DNA from: Natrarchaeobius halalkaliphilus
GTDB lineage: Archaea; Halobacteriota; Halobacteria; Halobacteriales; Natrialbaceae
Direction: 5' to 3'
DNA: 64,000 nucleotides
NCBI RefSeq assembly: GCF_003841485.1
Contig: NZ_REFY01000002.1
Location: 124,001 to 188,000 of the forward strand
Both the position numbers and the translations under genes were made by a program. Within the stretch, counting starts at the first letter, position 1; each line of letters begins with the position of its first letter. The notes beneath the pieces are model-generated. The model was given only the letters and a program-made list of their open reading frames with translations, was not told where the DNA came from and ran no database searches. Shown piece after piece: positions 27,229 through 36,775 of the stretch.

Positions 27229-29451
27229 CTACTCGAGGCCGTCTTCGATCGTCGAGCGCAGCGACCGGATCTCGCTCGCCGTTCTGGAGAGCGTTCGGTC
27301 ACCGACGGTGCACTCGAGAGCACCCTCGTCAGTCGGCGCTCCGAGCGAGACGACCGGCGCGACGCCCTCGAAGGCGTCCCGGACGTCGTCGGGCGCGGTC
27401 GTCTGGATCAGCGCACGACCCGGCTGTTCGTGGAACAGCGCGTCGGCGCAGTCGTCGCTCGAGCCCGCCTCCGGGATCGTGACCGCGAGGCCGGCGTCGT
27501 CGGAGATCATTTCCGCGAGCGCAACGGCGAGGCCACCGTGGCTGACGTCGTGGACGGCGATCGTCTCGTCGGCGTTCGCCACCGAGGTTAGTGTCTCGAT
27601 GATCGCGGCCGGCCGCTCGGGCAGGGCGGGGAACCGGTCGCCGCCGTCGAACTGAGCGAGGTACTCGGAGCCGCCGAGCCCGATCTCCCCGGCCTCGAGG
27701 GCGGAGTCACCGATCAACAGCAACTCGCCGCCAGCGGTCGCGTCGACCGAGAGCGCCGGCGCATCGTAGCCCGCTTTGGTCCCGACGAGCGCGAGCGTCG
27801 GCGTCGGTGGGATCGGTCCCGCGACGGAATCGTTGTACAGCGAGACGTTCCCGCCGACGACGGGCGTCGAGAGAGTCTCACACATTTCCGCGAGCCCGTC
27901 GACGATTCCGGTGAATCCGCCGTAGACATCGGGCTTTTCGGGGTTTCCGCCGTTCAGGCAGTCGACCGCAGCGAGCGGCGTTGCACCCTTGGCCGCCACG
28001 TTAGTCGCGTTCTCGAGGGCGATCGCCCGAGCGCCGTCGACGGGGGCAGCGCTGGTCCAGTTCGGCGCGCCACCGGTCGAGATGGCCAGTCCCTGACCCG
28101 CTTCGCGAACCGCGATGATAGCCGCGTCGTCGCCGGGTCCGACGGTCGTCCGGATGCCGACCTCGTGGTCGTACTGGCGGTAGACCCAGCGTTTCGAGGC
28201 GGTGTTCGGACTCGAGACGACGGCGTCGAAGGCCGCCTCGAGATCGGTCTCCGGCCGATCGGATTCGGGTTCGGCGGGTTCAGTGGCGGGCAGATCGTTC
28301 ATCGGTGCGCCTTCTCCGAGGAACTCCGCGTCGACGTCGACGACCGCCTCGCGGCTCGCGGAGTCGTCTTCATCGCTCGAGTCATCTCCCGTCTCGCTCC
28401 CGTCGAACGTACAGACGTAGTTTCCGTCGGTGACCTCCCCGATGACCGAACAGCCGAGATCGAACCGATCAGCGATCGCCGCGACGCGCTCGACGTTGTC
28501 CGGTTCGACCTCGTAACACATCCGCTCCTGGGATTCGGCCAGCAGGATCTCGAGGGCGTTCATGTTCGGTTCTCGCTGGTGGACGCGATCGAGTTCGATG
28601 TGTGCCCCGAGACCACCTTTCGCGACCAGTTCGCTCGAGGCACCGCCGAGTCCGGCAGCGCCGAGGTCGCGCGCCGATTCGATCAGTCCCTCGTCGACGA
28701 ACACTTCGTTGGCCTCGATGAGGAGCTTTTCCGCGTACGGGTCTCCGACCTGAACTGCCGGCCGGTCCTCGGTCTCTGCGTCCTCCGCGAGGTCCTCGCT
28801 TGCGAAACTCGCGCCGCCGAGTCCGTCCCTTCCGGTCGCGTTGCCGACGAGGACGAGTTTGTTCCCGGGCTCCTGTGCGAGGGCAGTGACGAGGCGTTCT
28901 TCGTTCGTAAGGCCCACACAGGCGACGTTCACGAGCGGGTTCCCCTCGTAATCGGGGTGGAAATCGACGCTTCCCGCGACCGTCGGGACGCCGATACAGT
29001 TGCCGTAGTGGCTGATGCCTTCGACGACGCCCTCGAAGAGGTACTTGGAGTGTTCGCGCTCGAACGCACCGAAGTACAGCGAGTCCGCGAGGGCGATGGG
29101 GTAGGCCCCCATCGACAGCGTATCGCGGACGATTCCGCCGACGCCCGTCGCAGCACCATCGAACGGATCGACGTAGGACGGGTGGTTGTGACTCTCGATT
29201 CCCATCGTGATGTAGGTTCGTTCGTCGGACTCCCCGTCACCCGCGTCGGGCAGTGCGACCACCGCCGCGTCGTCACCGGGCCCGATGACGACCTGCTCTC
29301 CCTCGCTTTCGAACGCGGAGAGGAGCGGTCTCGAGGAGCGGTACGCGCAGTGTTCGCTCCAGAGGTTCTCGAACAGCGCCGCTTCCGCCGGCGTCGGCTC
29401 TCGCTCCAGTTCGGAAACGACGAGCTCGCGGTCCGAATCGGCAAGACTCAT
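27229..29451 (-). CDS. purL: Phosphoribosylformylglycinamidine synthase subunit PurL
   Basis: 740 residues. ATP-dependent enzyme converting FGAR to FGAM in purine biosynthesis, working with PurQ and PurS encoded elsewhere. The N-terminal [17 protein letters not shown], then [11 protein letters not shown], the GIESHNHPS motif and a second AIR-synthase-like half ([20 protein letters not shown]) are all present. A low-complexity acidic insertion (about residues 370-420) separates the halves, as in other halophiles. The ATG at 29451 is fixed by the TATA-like box at 27 bases and by family alignment. Confidence 0.95.
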   Translation of the reverse strand: MSLADSDRELVVSELEREPTPAEAALFENLWSEHCAYRSSRPLLSAFESEGEQVVIGPGDDAAVVALPDAGDGESDERTYITMGIESHNHPSYVDPFDGAATGVGGIVRDTLSMGAYPIALADSLYFGAFEREHSKYLFEGVVEGISHYGNCIGVPTVAGSVDFHPDYEGNPLVNVACVGLTNEERLVTALAQEPGNKLVLVGNATGRDGLGGASFASEDLAEDAETEDRPAVQVGDPYAEKLLIEANEVFVDEGLIESARDLGAAGLGGASSELVAKGGLGAHIELDRVHQREPNMNALEILLAESQERMCYEVEPDNVERVAAIADRFDLGCSVIGEVTDGNYVCTFDGSETGDDSSDEDDSASREAVVDVDAEFLGEGAPMNDLPATEPAEPESDRPETDLEAAFDAVVSSPNTASKRWVYRQYDHEVGIRTTVGPGDDAAIIAVREAGQGLAISTGGAPNWTSAAPVDGARAIALENATNVAAKGATPLAAVDCLNGGNPEKPDVYGGFTGIVDGLAEMCETLSTPVVGGNVSLYNDSVAGPIPPTPTLALVGTKAGYDAPALSVDATAGGELLLIGDSALEAGEIGLGGSEYLAQFDGGDRFPALPERPAAIIETLTSVANADETIAVHDVSHGGLAVALAEMISDDAGLAVTIPEAGSSDDCADALFHEQPGRALIQTTAPDDVRDAFEGVAPVVSLGAPTDEGALECTVGDRTLSRTASEIRSLRSTIEDGLE

Positions 29452-29475
29452 TCGTGTCGGTGATGGAAGCGGGGT

Positions 29476-29481
29476 AGTAAA
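29476..29481 (-). promoter_or_regulatory. TATA-like box of purL
   Basis: TTTACT on the minus strand, about 27 bases from the ATG at 29451, supports a leaderless transcript. Confidence 0.4.
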
Positions 29482-29634
29482 GGGGTTTCTATGTGCACGC
29501 TCGTGCATGGACGGACACGCTCGTCGGGTGGCTCTGTGGCCGGCGAAAGGGAGTAGTCACCGGTCGAGAAAGACCGATAGATGGGATCTTTCGCAAGGTT
29601 ATTTTGAGCGGGTCACTTTTTGTGCGTACTACTC

Positions 29635-31113
29635 ATGAGAACGTCGTTACAAACGATCGAAACAGGGGTGGCGGGTCTCGACGAGATTCTTCAGGGTGGT
29701 CTTGTCACGGGCAGGCTCTATCTCGTCGTTGGACTCCCGGGAACGGGAAAGACGCTCCTCGGCATGGAGTTCCTTCGAACCGGATTAGAGGCCGACGAAA
29801 CCGTTCTGTTCGTCCACGGCGAGGAGTCACAGCCGGAGATCCTCGCGAACGCCTCGAGTTTCGGCATCGACCTGTCGGACGCGGAATTTCTCGATCTCGG
29901 TCCCGATTCGGACTTTTTCGACGACGACCACTCCTACGATCTGGTCGACTCTCGAGACGTCGAGTCGGAGCAGTTCATCGCGGATATCAGGGCTTCGATC
30001 GAAGAGATCAACCCCGACCGGGTGCTTCTCGATCCGATCTCACAGCTCCAGTACATCGAACCGTCCGAGTACCAGTTTCGCAAGCGCCTGATCTCGTTTA
30101 TGCGATTCCTGAAAGGCCGCGGTACGACGGTAATCGCCACGAAAACGCCCGAGGGGTCTCGCGGGGACAACGAGGTCCGATCGCTGAGCGACGGGATCGT
30201 CGAACTCGAGCGCGGGGACGGTGGCCGTCGGATCGCTGTTCCGAAACACCGGGGAATCGGCCAGCGAGACGGAACGCACGGGCTCGAGATTCGCGGCGAC
30301 GGATTCGAGGTGTATCCGAGCTTGCTGCCTGAAGGCCACCACGACGAGTTCGGGCCGGAGCTCATCTCGTCGGGCATCGAAGAACTCGACGCCCTGTTCG
30401 GCGGGGGTCTCGAGCGCGGAACGGCGACGTTCATCAGCGGCCCGACCGGCGTCGGCAAGACCACGACCGGGATTCAGTTGCTCTCGGAGGCCGCCCGAAC
30501 GGGTGATACGCCCGTCGCGTACCTCTTCGAAGAATCACCGAAGACGTTCATCCACCGTTCGGAGTCGATCGGGATACCGGTAACGCAGTTACAGGCGGAC
30601 GGTCTGCTCTCGGTCGAACCAGTCGAGCCGCTCGAGTTGTCCGCAGAGGAGTTCGCACAGCGCGTCAAACGGCGAATCGAGACTACCGAAACGAAGACGG
30701 TGATGATCGACGGCGTCGACGGATACAAGATATCGATCCAGGGTGACGAGTCGGAACTCGGCCGGAAGCTCCACGGATTGATTCGGTACCTAAAGAGCAT
30801 GGACGTCGCCGTGATCCTCCTCGACGCGACCGACCAGGTAACCGGCATGCCCAGCGCGACGAGCGCCAATATCAGCTACATCGCGGACAACATCGTCTTT
30901 CTCAATTACATCGAGACGGACGGCGAACTTCGAAAGGGAATCGGCGTCCTGAAAAAGCGCGCGGGCACGTTCGAAAAGACGGTCAGAGAGTTCGCCATCA
31001 CGTCCGATGGGATCACCGTCGGGAAGCCACTCACCGACGTCGTCGGAATTCTCGAGGGAACGCCGACGGAATCGATGACGGTGGCCGACGACGTAACGTA
31101 CCGGACCGAGTGA
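29635..31113 (+). CDS. KaiC-like double-domain RecA-family ATPase
   Basis: 492 residues with two KaiC-type RecA domains. The first has Walker A GLPGTGKT (residues 33-40), the second GPTGVGKT near residue 267. Each domain begins with a KaiC-type glycine-rich lead (GLDEILQGGL, ELDALFGGGL). The second domain lacks an obvious clock-type phosphorylation loop. Archaeal relatives are linked to signalling rather than a full circadian clock. The ATG at 29635 is preferred to a GTG five codons earlier. A histidine kinase gene follows 18 bases after the stop, so the two very likely share a transcript and a pathway. Confidence 0.88.
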   Translation: MRTSLQTIETGVAGLDEILQGGLVTGRLYLVVGLPGTGKTLLGMEFLRTGLEADETVLFVHGEESQPEILANASSFGIDLSDAEFLDLGPDSDFFDDDHSYDLVDSRDVESEQFIADIRASIEEINPDRVLLDPISQLQYIEPSEYQFRKRLISFMRFLKGRGTTVIATKTPEGSRGDNEVRSLSDGIVELERGDGGRRIAVPKHRGIGQRDGTHGLEIRGDGFEVYPSLLPEGHHDEFGPELISSGIEELDALFGGGLERGTATFISGPTGVGKTTTGIQLLSEAARTGDTPVAYLFEESPKTFIHRSESIGIPVTQLQADGLLSVEPVEPLELSAEEFAQRVKRRIETTETKTVMIDGVDGYKISIQGDESELGRKLHGLIRYLKSMDVAVILLDATDQVTGMPSATSANISYIADNIVFLNYIETDGELRKGIGVLKKRAGTFEKTVREFAITSDGITVGKPLTDVVGILEGTPTESMTVADDVTYRTE

Positions 31114-31131
31114 GTACAACGGTGAACTGAT

Positions 31132-32166
31132 ATGACAACGACCTCCGTTGGCCGAACCGGCCCGTCTACGATACAGCTACTCGTCGACGACGACGCGAAC
31201 AGCGACGCGCTCTCCGAACTCCTCGAAGAACGCTACTCGGTCATCGGAGCCGACGCCGAATCCGACGGCGACCTCTATCTCGTGGACGATAGTTCCTTTT
31301 CGACGCACCGCGACCGGATCGAGGATCTCAAGTCCGGTTCCGGACCGTCTTTTACTCCGGTCGTCCTCGTTCGCCGGAAGGGGACCCGGGTGAACCTCTC
31401 GCTTCCGGGCGAGAGCAGCGAGTCCGGCCCCCCGCTCGTCGACGAGGTGATCGATGCGCCCGTTCGAAAAACAGTCCTGTTTCGACGACTTTCGAACCTC
31501 CTCGTTCGTCGACAGCAGTTTCGGCGACTCGAAGACCAGAACGACCGTCTAGAACGGTTCGCAAGCGTCGTGAGCCACGACCTTCGGAACCCGCTTCAGG
31601 TCGCATCCGGTCGCCTCGAATTGCTCGAGGCGTCGGTCCCCGAGTCCGACCGCGAACACCTCGAGATCGCCCGCGAATCACTCGATCGGATGGACGACCT
31701 CATCGACGACGTCCTGGGACTCGCTCGAGCCGGAAAGACGATCGAGGAGACGACCGCCGTCGTCATTTCCGACGCCGCCAGACGCGCCTGGACGGTCGTC
31801 GAGAGCGACGCGGCAGATCTGAACGTTCCCGAGAGATCGGCTGCGATCGTCGCTGACGCGGATCGGCTGTCGTCGGTGTTCGAAAACCTCTTTCGGAACG
31901 CTATCGAGCACGGACGAAACGACGTGGCCATCGAGGTCGGAGTGACCGACACCGGGTTCTACGTGGCCGACGACGGTCCGGGAATCCCGTCCGAGGAGCG
32001 CGAGCACGTTCTAGAGCGAGGATACACCACGTCGGACGACGGAACCGGGATCGGTCTCGACATCGTCACGAGCGTTGCGGACGCCCACGGTTGGACGGTC
32101 TCGGTCGGTGAAAGCGACGGTGGCGGCGCTCGCTTCGACGTGAGTGGCGTCGACCGGCCGGAGTGA
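31132..32166 (+). CDS. Sensor histidine kinase with receiver-like N-terminus
   Basis: 344 residues, no membrane segment. The N-terminal ~120 residues resemble a divergent receiver or pseudo-receiver (TIQLLVDDDANSDALSELLE). The kinase core is intact: H-box ASVVSHDLRNPLQVASGRLE (phospho-His near residue 148), N-box NLFRNAIEHG, G1 DDGPGIP, G2 GTGIGLDIV. It is cytoplasmic and in a probable operon with the KaiC-like ATPase, whose state it may read, as SasA-type kinases do with KaiC in cyanobacteria; that link is inference. Confidence 0.88.
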   Translation: MTTTSVGRTGPSTIQLLVDDDANSDALSELLEERYSVIGADAESDGDLYLVDDSSFSTHRDRIEDLKSGSGPSFTPVVLVRRKGTRVNLSLPGESSESGPPLVDEVIDAPVRKTVLFRRLSNLLVRRQQFRRLEDQNDRLERFASVVSHDLRNPLQVASGRLELLEASVPESDREHLEIARESLDRMDDLIDDVLGLARAGKTIEETTAVVISDAARRAWTVVESDAADLNVPERSAAIVADADRLSSVFENLFRNAIEHGRNDVAIEVGVTDTGFYVADDGPGIPSEEREHVLERGYTTSDDGTGIGLDIVTSVADAHGWTVSVGESDGGGARFDVSGVDRPE

Positions 32167-32220
32167 AACGGTCTCCGTGACGAGCGGAATCCGCACCGGA
32201 CGGAGACGGTGGGGCTACGA

Positions 32221-32619
32221 TCAGGCCTCAGAGAGCGTGGCGTCGATCTCGTTTGCGAGCCAGACGGCGGGCGGAAGATCCTCCTCTTCGACGAACCGCG
32301 TTACTTCCTCGCCGTCGCCGTTTAGCCCATCGGGTGCGCGTTCGACGACGACCGTCGGAATGTACTCGATTCCGTACTCCTCGACGCCGGGGCCCTGCTT
32401 GTCCTGGTCGACGGGAATCTCCTCGATGCGATCCGCGGAAACGCCGGCTGCCTCGAGTGCAGCGCCGAGATTCGGAAGGAGTTTCCGGCAGTCCTTACAC
32501 CAGTCGCCACCCCAGACGCGGTACACCAGTTCGTCGGTGTGCGATTCGAGCGTGTCGACGGCATCCTCGTAGGACGCGGCGTCCCACGCGGGGTTCGGTT
32601 GCATGGTCTCGAGACTCAT
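32221..32619 (-). CDS. Thioredoxin-family protein
   Basis: 132 residues, thioredoxin fold with redox site WCKDC (Cys41, Cys44) and the cis-Pro segment YIPTVVVERAPDG. It likely reduces disulfides or shuttles electrons in the cytoplasm. CKDC is less usual than CGPC and suggests a specialised partner. It is convergent with the histidine kinase gene. Confidence 0.88.
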   Translation of the reverse strand: MSLETMQPNPAWDAASYEDAVDTLESHTDELVYRVWGGDWCKDCRKLLPNLGAALEAAGVSADRIEEIPVDQDKQGPGVEEYGIEYIPTVVVERAPDGLNGDGEEVTRFVEEEDLPPAVWLANEIDATLSEA

Positions 32620-32792
32620 GCCCGCGGGTTAGTCGTCCGGTGGCTTAACGGCCCTGCTTCTGTACCGTTCGTCAAGTGGGCAGGGACGCTCCGTTCCGGT
32701 GCTGTCTCAGAAGGGAGCCCGGCGTTCGAGACACCGGCACGACCTGCCTCCGTCCAGCAGCGGTTTACGTCTCGACTGCTTACGCCAGGGCA

Positions 32793-33770
32793 ATGAAGGG
32801 AAGTATCCTGGACACGATCGGTTCGCCGCTCGTCCAGGTCGACTCACCGGAAGGGGCGACCGTCGCCGCCAAGGTCGAATCGTTCAATCCCGGGGGCTCG
32901 GCCAAGGACCGACCGGCCGTGCAGATGATTCGATCGGCCGAACGCGACGGGGAGATCGAACCCGGAGACTGGCTCGTCGAGCCGACCAGCGGGAATACCG
33001 GAATCGGGCTCGCGCTCGTCTGTGCCGCTCGAGGATACGACCTGACGATCGTCATGCCAGCCGACAAATCGGCCGAACGCCGGCGGATAATGGCCGCCTA
33101 CGGGGCCGAACTCGAGTTGATCGACGGCGACATGACGGATGCCCGCAAGCGCGCCGACGAACTCGAGGCCGACGGAGCGACGCAGCTCGGTCAGTTCGAC
33201 AACCCGGCCAACCCGGACGCCCACTACCGGACGACCGGCGAGGAGATCGTCGAACAGGTCGACGAACGCGAGGTCGACGCGTTCGTCGCTGGCGTCGGAA
33301 CCGGTGGCACGATCTCGGGGACGGGCAGACGGCTCCGCGAGGAGTTTCCAGACGTAGAGATCACCGCCGTCGAGCCGGCCCGCAACCCCATCCTCTCGAC
33401 GGGCGAACCCGGATCCGACGAGTTCCAGGGAATGGGTCCCGGCTTCGTCAGCGAGAACCTCGATCGGGATCTGATCGACCGCGTCGAAACGGTAAAACTC
33501 GAGGACGCCGAGGACGAGTGTCTCCGTCTGGCCCGCGAGGAAGGGGTTCTCGTCGGTCAATCCAGCGGCGCGACGAGTCTGGCCGCCCAGCGGATCGCTC
33601 GCGAGATCGCCGATCCGGACCTCGAGTGTCCCGAGGTCCCCGGCGCGTTCGACAGTCCGCAGCCGGCCTCGCCCGAGACCGACGGCGGCGAACTCGAGGA
33701 CTGTCCGCTAGTCGTGACGGTATTCTGGGACAGCGGCGAGCGGTATCTCTCGACCGGCTTGTTCGACTGA
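32793..33770 (+). CDS. cysK: Cysteine synthase (O-acetylserine sulfhydrylase family)
   Basis: 325 residues, PLP enzyme of fold type II that forms cysteine from O-acetylserine (or O-phosphoserine) and sulfide. The PLP Lys is Lys38 in NPGGSAKDRPA, the phosphate loop is VGTGGTISGTG, and SGNTG and GQSSGATS complete the active site. A short acidic insertion precedes the C-terminus (PQPASPETDGGELEDC). The ATG at 32793 is chosen; residues upstream in frame are Arg/Cys-rich and unlike the family. CysK versus CysM type is not settled. Confidence 0.9.
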   Translation: MKGSILDTIGSPLVQVDSPEGATVAAKVESFNPGGSAKDRPAVQMIRSAERDGEIEPGDWLVEPTSGNTGIGLALVCAARGYDLTIVMPADKSAERRRIMAAYGAELELIDGDMTDARKRADELEADGATQLGQFDNPANPDAHYRTTGEEIVEQVDEREVDAFVAGVGTGGTISGTGRRLREEFPDVEITAVEPARNPILSTGEPGSDEFQGMGPGFVSENLDRDLIDRVETVKLEDAEDECLRLAREEGVLVGQSSGATSLAAQRIAREIADPDLECPEVPGAFDSPQPASPETDGGELEDCPLVVTVFWDSGERYLSTGLFD

Positions 33771-33797
33771 GTCTGTTCGACCGAGCCGGTTCGACCG

Positions 33798-33850
33798 ATA
33801 CGGACTGCTGTCAGTTTGGTCCAGCGGACCGCAACCGCTGGCGGTTGCAC
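33798..33850. repeat. Half-copy (D) of the palindromic repeat with hairpins
   Basis: ATACGGACTGCTGTCAGTTTGG at 33798 onwards (first 16 bases matching the arm with one change) lies 28 bases after the cysK stop. It is followed by CCAGCGG/CCGCTGG and an overlapping GCAACCGC/GCGGTTGC hairpin (33821-33848). The mirrored arm is missing. The region lies between convergent genes. Confidence 0.5.
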
Positions 33851-33894
33851 GAGATCTGGGCACGACTATTCGCACGAACTCCTGTTTTTCCGTC

Positions 33895-34467
33895 TCACGG
33901 CGAGTATTCGGCCTCGGTGAGCCTGACGACGAGCGTCTCCTCGACGTCGCGGAGGTCGTACTCGGGAAGGTCGCCGTCCACCCGACGGACGTACAGCGGT
34001 TCGACGAGCCGGCGGGACGATCTGGAGGGGACGTGCGACTCCGACGCGATGGCTTCGTCCTCGGCGGTCGTCTCCCGTCCGTCGGTCGCCACCGACTCGT
34101 CGGACTCGCCGGACGGCGTGGCGGGTTCCTCGAGTCGCTCGAGACCGTAGATCTTGCAGAAGGCGTCTGTTTCGCCCGGATCGATCTCGCCGTTTCGGAG
34201 CGCTCGAGCGAGCGAGCGCGAGAGCCACTCCTCGTCGCTGATGCTCGGTTCCTGAACGAGCGCCTCGTCGACGAACCGGGTGAGATACCAGTCGAGATCG
34301 TTCAACAGCGAAACGGCCGCGCCGATGCTGACGGTTCGAACCGCGATCGAGTTCTCGAACGGGCGCCGCAGATCGTAGGTCGCGAGCGCGTCGCGCGAGG
34401 TCTCGCGCGAGAGGAGTTCATACTGGAGATTACAGTCGGGATCCCCGATGAGACAGACGCGGGTCAC
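33895..34467 (-). CDS. DUF5804 family haloarchaeal protein
   Basis: 190 residues from a GTG start. It begins TRVCLIGDPDCNLQYELLSR, continues with SIGAAVSLLNDLDWYLTRFV and ends in a beta-rich RLVEPLYVRRVDGDLPEYDL. A low-complexity acidic stretch lies in the middle. This matches a haloarchaeal family without known role; no catalytic motif or membrane segment. It precedes thiI on the same strand, 52 bases downstream of it being the thiI end. Confidence 0.7.
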   Translation of the reverse strand: MTRVCLIGDPDCNLQYELLSRETSRDALATYDLRRPFENSIAVRTVSIGAAVSLLNDLDWYLTRFVDEALVQEPSISDEEWLSRSLARALRNGEIDPGETDAFCKIYGLERLEEPATPSGESDESVATDGRETTAEDEAIASESHVPSRSSRRLVEPLYVRRVDGDLPEYDLRDVEETLVVRLTEAEYSP

Positions 34468-34519
34468 TATCCAGTGATGCGGACGGTTTGGTAATGTGGG
34501 TTTCGTCTTTATCGGACGG

Positions 34520-35698
34520 TCACGGCTCGACGAGTTCCGCGTTCATCGCCGCCTCTTCGGCTCGCTCGAGCAGGCCGTCCGGTTCGGCCTCGAGGAGCGG
34601 CTCGAGACGAGCGTTCGTCTCGGCTCGATCGGGCGCGACGCGGTTACAGCCGGCGTCGATCGTCGAGTCGGTGTAGGTGCCGATCTCACGGGCCATGGCG
34701 ACGATCTCCTGTTTGTCCCTGGTGAGCAGCGGCCGGTGGATCGGGAGGGACGTCGCGCGACTGGTCACGCCCAGATTTCGAACCGTCTGACTCGATTTCT
34801 GTCCCACCGCTTCGCCGGTGACGATGCCGTTTGCGTCGACGCGTGCTGCGAGCGTCTCGGCGGCGCGATAAAAGAACCGACGCAGCGAGAGCATCCGACC
34901 TTCCTCCATCGACCCGACGAGGAGCTCGACCACGTCGCCGCCGGGAATGCGGTAGACCTGTGCATCGAAATTGGGGGCATACCCAGACAGCGTTCGGACG
35001 GTTTCCATCGCCCGCGCTTCGTGATCGACCCCACCGTAGGCACCGAGATCGACGTACGCCGGAACGATCGGACAGCCTCGTTTCATGATCTCGTAGGCGG
35101 CGACCGGCGAATCGATCCCGCCGCTCACCAGTGCGATCACCGGCTCCTGGCTCCCGAGTGGGAGCCCACCGGGTCCGGCAACCGTCTCGAGGTAGACGAA
35201 CGCGAAGTCCTCCCGAACCTCGACGCCGAAGGTTAGATTCGGATCGTCGAGATCGACCGCGGGCTCGAACTCGTCTTCGACCGCCTCCCAGATGGCCGTC
35301 CCACCCTCTCGAGCGAGATCCTCGCTGGTGTACGGCAGGCGCTTGTCCGCCCGTCGCGCGTCGACCGCGAACGTTCCGCCGTCGTAGCGTTCTCGTGCCG
35401 CCGTCTCGAGAGTCGCCAGAATCTCGTCTTTTTCGGTGCTCGTCGTCAGAACGGAGCTCGCTGAAACGACGCCGAACGCGTCGGTGGCAGCGTCGGTTGC
35501 GGCCTCGACGTGTTCTTCGTCGGTGTGGACCAGCGGCCGGTTCCACCGTCGTTCGACCTCGCCGGGAATCGATCGGTCCTCGAGGAGGGCCGTGAGGTTC
35601 TCCGCGAGAATGTCCTCCATGTACCGCTTGACGGTGTTACTTTTCGTGTTGACGTCCCCGTGGCGGACGAGGACAGTATCGGCTCCCGGCGGATGCAT
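34520..35698 (-). CDS. thiI: tRNA 4-thiouridine synthetase ThiI
   Basis: 392 residues. N-terminal ferredoxin-like and THUMP domains (to ~residue 170) are followed by a PP-loop ATPase domain with ALVSGGIDSPVAAYEIMKRG and the conserved ALGQ-type segment TGEAVGQKSSQTVRNLG. It adenylates U8 of tRNA for sulfur insertion. The rhodanese extension of enterobacterial ThiI is absent, as usual in archaea; a conserved Cys remains in AGCNRVAP. The ATG start MHPPGADTVLVRHGDV is typical. Confidence 0.93.
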   Translation of the reverse strand: MHPPGADTVLVRHGDVNTKSNTVKRYMEDILAENLTALLEDRSIPGEVERRWNRPLVHTDEEHVEAATDAATDAFGVVSASSVLTTSTEKDEILATLETAARERYDGGTFAVDARRADKRLPYTSEDLAREGGTAIWEAVEDEFEPAVDLDDPNLTFGVEVREDFAFVYLETVAGPGGLPLGSQEPVIALVSGGIDSPVAAYEIMKRGCPIVPAYVDLGAYGGVDHEARAMETVRTLSGYAPNFDAQVYRIPGGDVVELLVGSMEEGRMLSLRRFFYRAAETLAARVDANGIVTGEAVGQKSSQTVRNLGVTSRATSLPIHRPLLTRDKQEIVAMAREIGTYTDSTIDAGCNRVAPDRAETNARLEPLLEAEPDGLLERAEEAAMNAELVEP

Positions 35699-35898
35699 GG
35701 TCGGGGATAGACGACCCGAGCTATAAGGGGATTGCGAGGGCGTGCTGGTGGATTTTCGGGCTCACCCGATCGACCACGAGCCGGAACGCGATATCGACGG
35801 GCGCATCGAGCGCTCGGACGAGACCGTTACCGACGGTATCCGCTGATTGGAACGGGTTGACAGGACATATATCGACGGTCGGTGACGTGACTGTTAGA

Positions 35899-36582
35899 AT
35901 GCTCACACGACGAGGCGAACGGTTCTTTACGTACGAGGAGCCGCTCCGATTTTTCGGCGTCGAACTCGGCCGGATCATGTCGGTGATACGGCTCTCGAGT
36001 GGCGGACTCTTCGTCCAGTCGCCGGCCGAGTTGACCCCCGAACTGAAAGGCGCGCTGGACGAGCTCGGCGAAGTTCGGTTCGTCGCGGCGACGAGCAAGC
36101 TCCACGGCCACCTCTACATGGAGCAATACAGGGAGGCGTATCCGGACGTCGAACTGCTCGCCGCACCGGGTCTCGCCGCGCGTCGGACCGATCTTCGGTT
36201 CGATCACCTGCTGGGCGATGTGCCGGACCCGCGATGGAGTACCGACGTCGATCAGGTCGCGATCGACGGCCACCGGTGGCTGACCGAAGTCGCCTTCTTC
36301 CACCGACCGAGCCGGACGATCGTTCTCGGTGATCTCGGCTTTCATATCGACGAGAGTAGTCCGCTGAAAACCCGCCTCGTCGCCCGCGGCTTTCGAATGT
36401 ACAGGCGGCTCAGTCCGCCGATCGAGGTGCGTCACACGATCGCAAACGAGGCGACGTTCCGACGGTCGATACGGGACGTCCTCGCCTGGGAGTTCGACCG
36501 CGTCGTTCCCGGCCACGGCACGATCATCGACTCCGGCGGGAAACGGGCGGTTCTCGAGGGATACGACTGGCTGCTCGAGTAG
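35899..36582 (+). CDS. DUF4336 metallo-beta-lactamase-like protein
   Basis: 227 residues from the ATG at 35899 (LTRRGERFFTYEEPLRFFGV). ATSKLHGHLYMEQY, LGDLGFHID and VVPGHGTII correspond to the DUF4336 metallo-hydrolase-like fold, though the classical HxHxDH zinc motif is not present. Probably soluble. Role unknown. Upstream TTG and GTG starts are possible but add no family sequence. Confidence 0.7.
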   Translation: MLTRRGERFFTYEEPLRFFGVELGRIMSVIRLSSGGLFVQSPAELTPELKGALDELGEVRFVAATSKLHGHLYMEQYREAYPDVELLAAPGLAARRTDLRFDHLLGDVPDPRWSTDVDQVAIDGHRWLTEVAFFHRPSRTIVLGDLGFHIDESSPLKTRLVARGFRMYRRLSPPIEVRHTIANEATFRRSIRDVLAWEFDRVVPGHGTIIDSGGKRAVLEGYDWLLE

Positions 36583-36775
36583 TCGTACTCGACCGTTACC
36601 GCACTCTCGATCGAGTCTCCTTGCGAACTGTCGGACACCACGGTCGGTTCTGGCTGCTCGGGTGCGATCGATGAGTGAATCGTTTCAACGACTGCGATAG
36701 TGTCTCAACGATTGTGAAGGTCGAACGTAGCGCTGCTCGAGGTGAAGCCGACCGGTTTGGCCCGGAAGCCGGCCG

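Noticed and set aside
28165-29463. Long open frame of 432 codons antisense to purL
   Set aside because: Side effect of GC-rich codon use; no family sequence, and purL on the other strand is unambiguous.
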